Origin: Rhodococcus sp. X156
GTDB taxonomy: Bacteria > Actinomycetota > Actinomycetes > Mycobacteriales > Mycobacteriaceae
Reading direction: 5' to 3'
Assembly (NCBI RefSeq): GCF_004006015.1
Contig: NZ_CP034766.1
Coordinates: forward strand, 558,001 to 622,000
Length of the DNA: 64,000 bases
Made by a program: the position numbers and the translations under genes. Within the stretch, counting starts at the first letter, position 1. The number at the start of each line of letters is the position of its first letter. Under the pieces are notes generated by a model. It had not been told where the DNA came from, made no database searches, and was given only the letters and a program-made list of their open reading frames with translations. This document shows positions 21,018-28,085 of the stretch, one piece after another.

Positions 21018-22202
21018 TCAGGAGCGCAGCGCCTCGCGCAGGCTGACCCGGCTGCCGCTGCGCAGCACCGACCGCTCGTAGATGCGGGCGGCGAGCAGCG
21101 ACAGCGCCACGGTGACGGCGAGCATCAGCAGGGCGGAGCCGATGACCTGTCCGGGGCTGCTGACCCCCGCGGCGATGCGCATCGGCATCAGCATGGCCGA
21201 GAACGGTGGGATCCAGGACATCACCGCAGCCAGGGTGCCGTCCGGCTCGCCCAGGGTGACCTGCGCCAGCACGTACATCGCGATGATGACGGAGGTGATG
21301 GGGGTGACGACGGAGTTGACGTCCTCCTGCCGCGACACCAGCGAGCCGGCCGCGGCGTAGAGCACCGCGAAGAGGGTGTAGCCCAGGATGAACCAGACCA
21401 GCACCGAGGCGAAGACCGCGACCGCCGTGCCGGTGACGGTGACCAGGTCGGTGGCCACCCCGGCGACCAGGGCGACCGCCCCGATGCCCACCAGCTGGGT
21501 GAGCCCGATCGCGCCGATGCCGATGACCTTGCCCCACAGCAGGTGCAGCGGCTTGATCGTGGCCAGCAGCACCTCCACCACGCGGCTGGACTTCTCCTCC
21601 ACCACGCCCATCGCCACGTACAGGCCGAACATCAGCAGCAGGAAGAACATGGACAGCACCGCCAGGTAGGCGAGGGCGGTGCGTTGGGCGCTGGCCGGGT
21701 CGGGCGGGTTCAGGGCCTCCACCGTGGGCCCGGCCTGCTGGACCGCCTGGGCGAGCACGGCCGGGTCCACGTCGTTGGCCCGCAGCACGGTGTCCACCGC
21801 CTGCTGGCGGACGGTGGCGCTGATGGCCGCCTGCAGCTCGGGGGAGAGCTCCTTGTCCACCACCGCCACGTAGCCACCGCTGTCGCTGGGCAGCACCACC
21901 GCCTCCAGGTCGCCGTCGCGCACCTGGGCGCGGGCCTGCTCGGCGTCCGGCAGCACCGAGGTCTCCAGGTCCTCACCCAGGCTGGTGCCGGCCTGCTGCA
22001 GCGGGGCGGCCAGCTGCTCCGCCGTGCCGACCAGGCCCACCTTGGTGGCGTCGGAGCTTCCGCCCACCAGCGAGGCCACCACGATGCCGACGACCAGCAG
22101 CACCAGCATGACGGCGTTGCTGATCAGGAACGCCTTGGAGCTGGCCCGGCTGGTGTACTCGCGGCGGGCCACCAGGCCCACGGTGCGCAAGGTGGAGCTC
22201 AT
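21018..22202 (-). CDS. ABC-2 type exporter permease (NatB-like)
   Basis: A 394-residue permease. It has one N-terminal membrane helix (SNAVMLVLLVVGIVVASLV), a large extracytoplasmic domain of about 150 residues, then about five further helices. The segment VEEKSSRVVEVLLATIKPLHLLWGKVIGIG is the ABC-2 family signature (NatB/YhaP type). It works with the ATPase encoded just upstream, whose stop codon overlaps this ATG by 4 bp. Substrate unknown; NatAB-type systems export sodium or drugs. Confidence 0.85.
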   Translation of the reverse strand: MSSTLRTVGLVARREYTSRASSKAFLISNAVMLVLLVVGIVVASLVGGSSDATKVGLVGTAEQLAAPLQQAGTSLGEDLETSVLPDAEQARAQVRDGDLEAVVLPSDSGGYVAVVDKELSPELQAAISATVRQQAVDTVLRANDVDPAVLAQAVQQAGPTVEALNPPDPASAQRTALAYLAVLSMFFLLLMFGLYVAMGVVEEKSSRVVEVLLATIKPLHLLWGKVIGIGAIGLTQLVGIGAVALVAGVATDLVTVTGTAVAVFASVLVWFILGYTLFAVLYAAAGSLVSRQEDVNSVVTPITSVIIAMYVLAQVTLGEPDGTLAAVMSWIPPFSAMLMPMRIAAGVSSPGQVIGSALLMLAVTVALSLLAARIYERSVLRSGSRVSLREALRS

Positions 22203-23092
22203 GCGGCGACCGCCTCTCGGAACAGCTCGGCCAAAGGTTGCTGGCGGCGGGAGAACTCGTGCACCGGTCCGGTGCGCAGGGCCGCGGCGAGCACGGCCTG
22301 GTCGTCGGCGCCGGCGTCCAGGGTGAGGACGGTCCGGTCGTCGTGCTGGTCGGCCGCGCTCACCCCGGGCAGTGCGTCGGCCCAGCCGGGTGGCGCCTGG
22401 GGGGCGTGCACCACCAGCTGCGTGCTGCCACCGGCGCGCAGCTCGTCCACGGTGCCGCAGGCCTGCATCCGGCCACGCGCCACGATGCCCACCCGGTCGC
22501 ACAGCCGCTCCACCAGCTCCAGCTGGTGGCTGGAGAACACCACCGGCACGCCCTGCTCCGCCTTCTCGGCCAGCACCGTGCTCATCACGTCCACCGCCAC
22601 CGGGTCCAGGCCGGAGAACGGCTCGTCCAGCACCAGCAGCTCGGGGTCGTGCACCAGCGCCGCCGCCAGCTGCACCCGCTGCTGGTTGCCCAGGCTGAGG
22701 GAGTCGACCGTGTCCTGCAGGCGCCCGTCGATGCCCAGCCGGGTCGTCCACCGGGTGACCGCGTCGGCGGCGTCGGCGGCGGACAGCCCGTGCAGCTGGG
22801 CCAGGTAGGACAGCTGCGCGCCCACCTTCATCTTGGGGTAGAGCCCGCGCTCCTCGGGCATGTACCCGATGCGCCGACGCAGGGCCAGGTCGATGGGGCG
22901 CCCGCCCAGGCGCACCTGCCCGGCGTCGGCCGAGAGCACCCCCAACGCGATGCGCATGGTGGTGGTCTTGCCGGCCCCGTTGCTGCCCACGAAGCCGAAC
23001 AGCTCCCCGGGCCGGACGTCGAAGGTCATGTCCTGCAGCGCAACCGTGGTGCCGAAGCGCTTGTGCAAGCCCTCGATCTGCAGCTGGCTCAT
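22199..23092 (-). CDS. ABC exporter ATP-binding protein (NatA-like)
   Basis: A 297-residue ATPase. Walker A is GSNGAGKTTT, the signature is LSLGNQQRVQLAAALVHD, and Walker B is LLVLDEPFSGLDP, followed by the switch histidine in SSHQLELVERL. The C-terminal 80 residues resemble the DUF4162 tail of EcsA/NatA proteins. ATG at 23092 follows GGGAGAG at five bases. First gene of a two-gene operon with the permease. Confidence 0.88.
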   Translation of the reverse strand: MSQLQIEGLHKRFGTTVALQDMTFDVRPGELFGFVGSNGAGKTTTMRIALGVLSADAGQVRLGGRPIDLALRRRIGYMPEERGLYPKMKVGAQLSYLAQLHGLSAADAADAVTRWTTRLGIDGRLQDTVDSLSLGNQQRVQLAAALVHDPELLVLDEPFSGLDPVAVDVMSTVLAEKAEQGVPVVFSSHQLELVERLCDRVGIVARGRMQACGTVDELRAGGSTQLVVHAPQAPPGWADALPGVSAADQHDDRTVLTLDAGADDQAVLAAALRTGPVHEFSRRQQPLAELFREAVAA

Positions 23093-23147
23093 GAGCTCTC
23101 CCGGGGGGACGGCAGGGTACGAACCAGACAAACTATAGGCGCTCGGG

Positions 23148-24161
23148 CTAGAAGCGGACCAGCATCTTGCCCGTGTTGGCCCCGCGCATCAGGTCGAGGA
23201 ACGCCTGCGGAGCCGCCTGCACGCCGCCGTCGACGACGGTCTCCGCGGAGACCAGCGAGCCGTCCCGGACCCAGGGGGCCACCTCGTCCAGGAACGCCTC
23301 GCGCAGGTCGTTGTGGTCGCTGACGATGAAGCCCCGGATGCTGAGCCGCTTGGCCACCAGGTGCCAGGGGGTGCGCACCGCCGGCTCCGGGTTCGGGTCG
23401 TTGTACTGGGAGATCAGCCCGCACACGGCGACCCGGCCGAAGGTGTTCAGCGACTCGATGGCGGCGTCGAGGTGCTCTCCGCCGACGTTGTCGAAGTAGA
23501 CGTCGATGCCCTCGGGCGCGGCCTGGCGCAGCTGGTCCAGGACGGGGCCGTCCTTGTAGCAGAAGGCGGCGTCGTAGCCGAGGTCCTCGGTGAGGTGGCG
23601 GACCTTCTCGGCGGTGCCCGCCGAGCCGATCACCCGGGCGGCGCCGCGGCGCTTGGCGATCTGGCCCACCAGCGAGCCGACCGCACCGGCCGCGCCGGAG
23701 ACGAACACCACGTCGCCCTCCTGCATCGCGGCGATGCGGGTGAGGCCGACGTAGGCAGTCAGGCCGGGCATGCCCAGGGCGCCGAGGTAGCTGCTGGCGG
23801 GGGCGGCGTCGGTGTCCACCGGCTGCACCCGCTTGGCCGGCAGCACCACCTGCTCGCGCCAGCCGAAGCTGTGCAGCACGGTGGTGCCGACCGGGACGGC
23901 GTCGGCGGTGCTGGCCACCACCTCACCGATCGCGCCGCCGTCGAGGGGCTGGCCGAGCTGGAAGGGCGGCACGTAGGAGGGGCGGTCGTCCATCCGGCCG
24001 CGCATGTAGGGGTCCACGCTCATCAGGGTGTTGCGGACCAGGACCTGGTCGGGCGCCAGCTCGGGCAGCTCGACCTCGGCCAGGGTGAAGTTCTCCGCCG
24101 TCGGCCACCCGGTGGGGCGGGACGCGAGGCGGATCTCTCGGGACACAACTGGGTTAGCCAT
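23148..24161 (-). CDS. NADP-dependent medium-chain reductase (LTB4DH/CurA-like)
   Basis: A 337-residue zinc-free MDR enzyme. The N-terminus SREIRLASRPTGWPTAENFTL and the motif SVDPYMRGRM are typical of the leukotriene B4 12-hydroxydehydrogenase / curcumin reductase group. The NADPH site is SGAAGAVGSLVGQIAKRRGA, and YFDNVGGEHLDAAI and MRGANTGKMLVRF are further hallmarks. It reduces activated double bonds of enones or alkenals. ATG at 24161; no good ribosome site. Probably monocistronic. Confidence 0.88.
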   Translation of the reverse strand: MANPVVSREIRLASRPTGWPTAENFTLAEVELPELAPDQVLVRNTLMSVDPYMRGRMDDRPSYVPPFQLGQPLDGGAIGEVVASTADAVPVGTTVLHSFGWREQVVLPAKRVQPVDTDAAPASSYLGALGMPGLTAYVGLTRIAAMQEGDVVFVSGAAGAVGSLVGQIAKRRGAARVIGSAGTAEKVRHLTEDLGYDAAFCYKDGPVLDQLRQAAPEGIDVYFDNVGGEHLDAAIESLNTFGRVAVCGLISQYNDPNPEPAVRTPWHLVAKRLSIRGFIVSDHNDLREAFLDEVAPWVRDGSLVSAETVVDGGVQAAPQAFLDLMRGANTGKMLVRF

Positions 24162-24222
24162 GCGAACTATTGTCGGCCGTCGCCGGGACGCCCGCACGGC
24201 GGGGCGCCGCAGGGAGGGCGGG

Positions 24223-26583
24223 TCAGCGGTCGGCGGCGGTGACGTCCAGCTTTCGGCCGTCCAGCTCTCGGCCGTCCAGCTCTGCGTCCACCAGGTCCTT
24301 CTCGGGCAGGTCGGCCAGCTGGGAGACGGGCAGGGCCTGCGGGCGGATGATCTCCCGGGCGGGCAGCGGGTAGCCGAAGAGCCAGCCCTGTGCCATCTCG
24401 CAGCCCAGCGAGCGCAGCTGGGCCTCCTGCAAGGTCGTCTCCACGCCCTCGGCGACGGTGTTCATGCCCAGTGCGCGGGACATCTTCTCGATGGCGCCGA
24501 CGATGCTGGACTCGGGCAGCTGCTCGTTGAGCGCGCGGACGAACGCCCCGTCGATCTTGACCACCGAGATGGGGAAGCGCTGCAGGTAGCCCAGCGCGGA
24601 GTAGCCGGTGCCGAAGTCGTCCACGCAGAGCACGACGCCCAGGTCCTGCAGCGCCTGCAGGGTGCGCAGCGCGGTGTCGGTGTCGTCCACCAGTGCGGTC
24701 TCGGTGAGCTCCAGCCACAGCGCGGTGCCGGGCAGCCCGGTGTCCGACAGCGCGGACTCCACCGTGTGCACCAGGTCGTAGTCGCGCAGCTGGCGAGCGG
24801 AGACGTTCACGGCCATGTGCAGGGTGGTGTGGCCCTGCTCCCGCCAGGTGGCCAGCTGCTCGCACGCGGTGCGCAGCACCCAGGCGCCGATGGACACGAT
24901 GATGTTGGAGGCCTCGGCGATGGGGATGAAGTGGTCGGGCCGGCGCAGCTCGCCGTCGTGGTACCAGCGCAGCAGTGCCTCGTAGCCCACCACGCTGCGG
25001 TCGGTGAGGCTGACGATGGGCTGGTAGAACACCTCGAACTCCTTGCGGCCCAGAGCGTCACGCAGAGCGGTGGAGGTTTCGATCTGCATCCGGGCGCGGG
25101 CGCGCAGGCTGTCGTCGAAGAAGGCGTATCCACCGCGGCCCCTGGCCTTGGCGTGGTACATCGCGGCGTCGGCCTCGCGGATGAGCCCCTCGATGTCGGC
25201 GGAGGCCGCCGAGGGGGAGGCGCGGGCGATGCCGATGCTGGCCGAGACGTAGACCCGGCCCACGCTGAGCACGAACGGCTCGCTGAGCACGGCCAGGATC
25301 CGGTCGGCCAGCCCCTCCGCACCGGCCCGCTCCAGCGGCGCGGTCACCACGAACTCGTCGCCGCCGTAGCGCGCCACCACATCCTCGGGGCGCACCACCT
25401 TGAGCAGCCGCTCGGCCGCGGCCACCAGCAGCTCGTCGCCGACGCTGTGGCCGTAGCTGTCGTTGACGAACTTGAAGCCGTCGAGGTCCATGAACAGCAG
25501 GCTCAGCCGGCCGATGCCGGTGTTGGCCTCCAGCTGTCGGGTGACCCGCGAGTGCAGCAGCACCCGGTTGGGCAGGCCGGTGAGGTCGTCGTGGGTGGAC
25601 TTGTGCCGTGCGGCCTGCTCGCTGGTGGCGTGCCGGCGCACCGCCCGCTCGCTGCGCGCCAGCACGCCCAGCAGCAGCGTGCCGAAGAGCACGGCCCGAA
25701 CCACCTGGTCGAGGGTGTGGTGGGCGGGCACGGCCGCCAGGGCCACCGAGGCCAGCACCAGGGCCACCACCAGGCCGGGCACCCGGCGTCGGCCGCGGTA
25801 GGCGAAGCCGGGCTGGGGCAGCGAGATCCGCTTCATCGACGGGTGCAGGGCGCCGGCCCCGAGTGCGCCGAAGGCGATGAGGAACGGGGCGTCCAGCACC
25901 GCGTCGGGCAGGTGGAGGAAGCCGGCCGTGGTGACCGCGTAGCCGAGGTCGCCGACGAAGATGGCGAGCAGCGAGGTGCCCAGCAGCCCGAAGGTGCGGT
26001 CGCCGGGAGCGGTGGTGAAGGTGAGGTGCACCAGCAGGGCCAGCAGCACCGAGTCGAGGATGGGGTAGAGCGCCACCACCGCGGTGGTCACGTTGATGAT
26101 GCTGCCGTGGTCGGTGACCGGGGCGATGAGCAGCACCCACGAGGCGAGGGTGGCGCCCAGCCCCACGAGCACCGTGTCCAGCACGGTGTCGCTGCTGGCG
26201 TGCACGTTGCGGGCCCGCAGGAAGATGGTGAGGGCCGCGGCCACCGCCACGTAGCCGCCGATGGTGAAGGCGGCGGCGAGCAGCTCGGGCACCGCGTTGG
26301 TGCTGCGCTCGGCGGTGCGCAGGCCCCCGCCGATCATGAACAGCAGGCTGGCCAGCAGCACGCACTTCCAGGCAGCACGCTTGCGCGGCTTGTGCCGGCG
26401 CACCCCGATGCCGATGGCGATGGCCGACCCCGCCGCGGCCGAGCCGAAGCAGACGGCCGCGACGGCGTCGCCGGGGAACAACAGGTAGATCACGCAGGTG
26501 GCCACGGCGAAGCCGAAGAACGACCACGCGTCACGCGTCTGCACCTGGACCGGATGGGCCAGGGACTCTGCCGCCGTGCTCAC
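24223..26583 (-). CDS. Membrane-bound GGDEF-EAL protein (c-di-GMP synthesis and breakdown)
   Basis: A 786-residue protein. The first 310 residues hold eight to ten hydrophobic helices. A GGDEF domain follows (HDDLTGLPNRVLLHSR, then RPEDVVARYGGDEF), with both the catalytic GGDEF and an RxxD inhibitory site five residues upstream. An EAL domain comes next, with intact YEALLRW, NVSARQL, ELTET and DDFGTGYSALGYL, so both activities look possible. The C-terminus ends in a short repeat (ELDGRELDGRKLD). GTG at 26583 lies 24 bp after the GNAT gene, so it is the third gene of the operon that begins with arginine decarboxylase. The membrane part may sense a small molecule; its ligand is unknown. Confidence 0.9.
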   Translation of the reverse strand: MSTAAESLAHPVQVQTRDAWSFFGFAVATCVIYLLFPGDAVAAVCFGSAAAGSAIAIGIGVRRHKPRKRAAWKCVLLASLLFMIGGGLRTAERSTNAVPELLAAAFTIGGYVAVAAALTIFLRARNVHASSDTVLDTVLVGLGATLASWVLLIAPVTDHGSIINVTTAVVALYPILDSVLLALLVHLTFTTAPGDRTFGLLGTSLLAIFVGDLGYAVTTAGFLHLPDAVLDAPFLIAFGALGAGALHPSMKRISLPQPGFAYRGRRRVPGLVVALVLASVALAAVPAHHTLDQVVRAVLFGTLLLGVLARSERAVRRHATSEQAARHKSTHDDLTGLPNRVLLHSRVTRQLEANTGIGRLSLLFMDLDGFKFVNDSYGHSVGDELLVAAAERLLKVVRPEDVVARYGGDEFVVTAPLERAGAEGLADRILAVLSEPFVLSVGRVYVSASIGIARASPSAASADIEGLIREADAAMYHAKARGRGGYAFFDDSLRARARMQIETSTALRDALGRKEFEVFYQPIVSLTDRSVVGYEALLRWYHDGELRRPDHFIPIAEASNIIVSIGAWVLRTACEQLATWREQGHTTLHMAVNVSARQLRDYDLVHTVESALSDTGLPGTALWLELTETALVDDTDTALRTLQALQDLGVVLCVDDFGTGYSALGYLQRFPISVVKIDGAFVRALNEQLPESSIVGAIEKMSRALGMNTVAEGVETTLQEAQLRSLGCEMAQGWLFGYPLPAREIIRPQALPVSQLADLPEKDLVDAELDGRELDGRKLDVTAADR
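24244..24288 (-). repeat. 15-bp tandem repeat at the 3' end of the GGDEF-EAL gene
   Basis: Three near-identical 15-bp units (plus strand GTCCAGCTCTCGGCC) encode the repeated pentapeptide-like tail AELDG-RELDG-RKLDV after the EAL domain. It may be a recent in-frame expansion. Confidence 0.75.
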
Positions 26584-26607
26584 GTCCGCGCTCCGCTCGC
26601 TTCCGGC

Positions 26608-27210
26608 CTACTTCGCTGAGCCGTGGAACTCGGCCGAGTAGTAGGTCTGGGTGTCCAGCACTTCCACTGTCACATCGGCAGAGGAGGTCAACATCTTTAT
26701 GAGGTTCTTGTCGAAGCTCAGCGCCGTGTTGTTGTAGGCGCAGATGTCACACCCGACGACCGCACGGTCTGCTACGAGCCGTGACAGTACGTGACTCATC
26801 ATGTCCGTAAAAGTGGTGCCGCGCCGGGCATCTCGGTGCACCAGGGTGAACCCGAGGTAGTAGACCGCCCCGCGGGCGGTGTGCTCGGGGAACTGGGCGG
26901 CGAAGTACTCCGGGCTGATCCACGGCACCGAGCTGAGGTCGTTGGTGAGCGTGGTGAGCCCGACGGCCTTGCCCTCGGCGTCCCACGCCACGTACTTGTC
27001 CACCCGCGGGTCGGCCATCTCCTCGATGAACTCCTCGCGGTGCAGCACGTTGCGGGCCGCCGCGCGGGTGCGCATCGGGCCGAAGGCGGCCAGGTAGAGC
27101 TCCCAGAACATCTCGGTGTTCTCCGCGTCCACAGTGGACTCCACCGTGACCGACGCCGCCGGCCGGTCGATCAGCTGGCGGCGAAACGGCGTGATCCCCT
27201 TGCGGATCAT
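26608..27210 (-). CDS. GNAT-like N-acetyltransferase (putative)
   Basis: A 200-residue protein. Its layout (WELYLAAFGPMRTRAAAR, then VDKYVAWDAEGKAVGLTTLTNDL, then RGAVYYLGFTLVHRDARRGTTFTDMM) fits the GNAT fold: helix, strand with beta-bulge, then a region where the acetyl-CoA loop should lie. The usual Q/RxxGxG/A loop is only loosely matched by HRDARRGT, so the assignment is by pattern and moderate. The ATG at 27210 overlaps the stop codon of the arginine decarboxylase gene by 4 bp, showing translational coupling. Its 3' third is visibly lower in GC than its surroundings. If active, agmatine or another amine is the obvious candidate substrate, but this is inference. Confidence 0.6.
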   Translation of the reverse strand: MIRKGITPFRRQLIDRPAASVTVESTVDAENTEMFWELYLAAFGPMRTRAAARNVLHREEFIEEMADPRVDKYVAWDAEGKAVGLTTLTNDLSSVPWISPEYFAAQFPEHTARGAVYYLGFTLVHRDARRGTTFTDMMSHVLSRLVADRAVVGCDICAYNNTALSFDKNLIKMLTSSADVTVEVLDTQTYYSAEFHGSAK

Positions 27211-27776
27211 CGGATGTCCCACCACATGCCGGTGTAGGCGGCCATCACCATCACGCAGACCGGCTTGTCCACGCACACCGCCGTCTCGATGCACATCTGC
27301 GGGGCGTCGTAGCCGCCGCCGCGGTAGGCGGTCATGTCCTTGAGGCTGGCCCGGATCTGGGTGGCCACCTCGCGCTCGCTGCTGCCCTCGTGCTCGACGA
27401 ACAGCCCGGAGCCCGAGCCGTCGGACTTCACCACCCAGCCGATGCCGGCCGCGGCGCTGGCGCCGGGGACGGTGGCGTGCTCCTCGGCGTACACGCAGTA
27501 CAGGCCGTCGCCGTGCCGGGCCCGCTGGTCCACCTGGTCGACGTGGCGCACGCTCGCGCCGGAGGGGATCACCGAGGACAGCCGGATGAGGTTGTAGTCG
27601 CCCACTCCCATCTCGCACAGCGCGGCGTCGAAGGCGGCCAGCGGCGTGGACGCGGTCCCGACTCCGGTGGCGATCTGGATGGCCATCGCGGTGTCGCGGC
27701 GGTTGGGCTGGGCCGGGCTGGTCTCGACGTCGTCGGCGTAGCGGTGGTGACCGGTGCGGTCCATGGACCTGGTCAT
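27207..27776 (-). CDS. Pyruvoyl-dependent arginine decarboxylase (proenzyme)
   Basis: A 189-residue protein matching the PvlArgDC family. The region from residue 43, STPLAAFDAALCEMGVGDYN then LIRLSSVIPSGA, lines up with the Methanocaldococcus enzyme. The self-cleavage Ser-Ser pair is at 67/68, where Ser68 would become the pyruvoyl group. The later VEHEG corresponds to the region with the catalytic Glu. The product would be agmatine plus CO2. ATG at 27776 has GGAGG seven bases upstream; the first 30 residues are an extra, non-conserved N-terminal extension, and an internal ATG at 27686 also fits the family start. A histidine or other amino acid substrate is possible. Confidence 0.85.
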   Translation of the reverse strand: MTRSMDRTGHHRYADDVETSPAQPNRRDTAMAIQIATGVGTASTPLAAFDAALCEMGVGDYNLIRLSSVIPSGASVRHVDQVDQRARHGDGLYCVYAEEHATVPGASAAAGIGWVVKSDGSGSGLFVEHEGSSEREVATQIRASLKDMTAYRGGGYDAPQMCIETAVCVDKPVCVMVMAAYTGMWWDIR

Positions 27777-28085
27777 GGGGGGTCCTCCAGAGAAAGTGGG
27801 TCAGCACAACAGAGCGCCATCCGAGGGAGGAGGCGCAGTAGTCGCCATCACCCCTTGTTGGCCAGGTGACCATATCGCTTGTTCGCCGAATTTCCGCGGA
27901 AATCCTTTTGACGACTTGCCATTTCGCGTCGAGCAAGGTTTCTGTCCGAAATGCCCTCGTCGAGCCGCTTCCCCGTTGTTGTTACTAATTGCTTAACTCT
28001 CGTTACAGAGCGTCGATGTACGGTGTGGACACCCGGCGCGCGAGCAGGTCGCTGCGCCCGTTCCCGCTCGCTCTCTGGGGGCTCC
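27777..28085. promoter_or_regulatory. Divergent control region between arginine decarboxylase operon and pilB
   Basis: This 309-bp gap holds no credible gene. Its middle part (about 27870-28010) is strikingly AT-rich for this genome. It contains a 14-bp palindrome (27890-27903), TTGTTA near 27979 and TTACAG near 28003 (a weak rightward promoter with 18-base spacing), and the GGAGG ribosome site of the leftward gene. Both the pilus genes and the decarboxylase/GNAT/GGDEF-EAL operon must start here. Confidence 0.55.
27890..27903. promoter_or_regulatory. Perfect 14-bp palindrome, candidate operator
   Basis: ATTTCCGCGGAAAT is a perfect palindrome in the AT-rich centre of the divergent region. Its position suits a dimeric regulator controlling either or both directions. 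No known regulator consensus is claimed. Confidence 0.45.

Noticed and set aside
27754-27996. Plus-strand ORF of 80 residues in the pilB upstream gap
   Set aside because: It overlaps the start and ribosome site of the arginine decarboxylase gene on the other strand, has no ribosome site and no protein-like composition.
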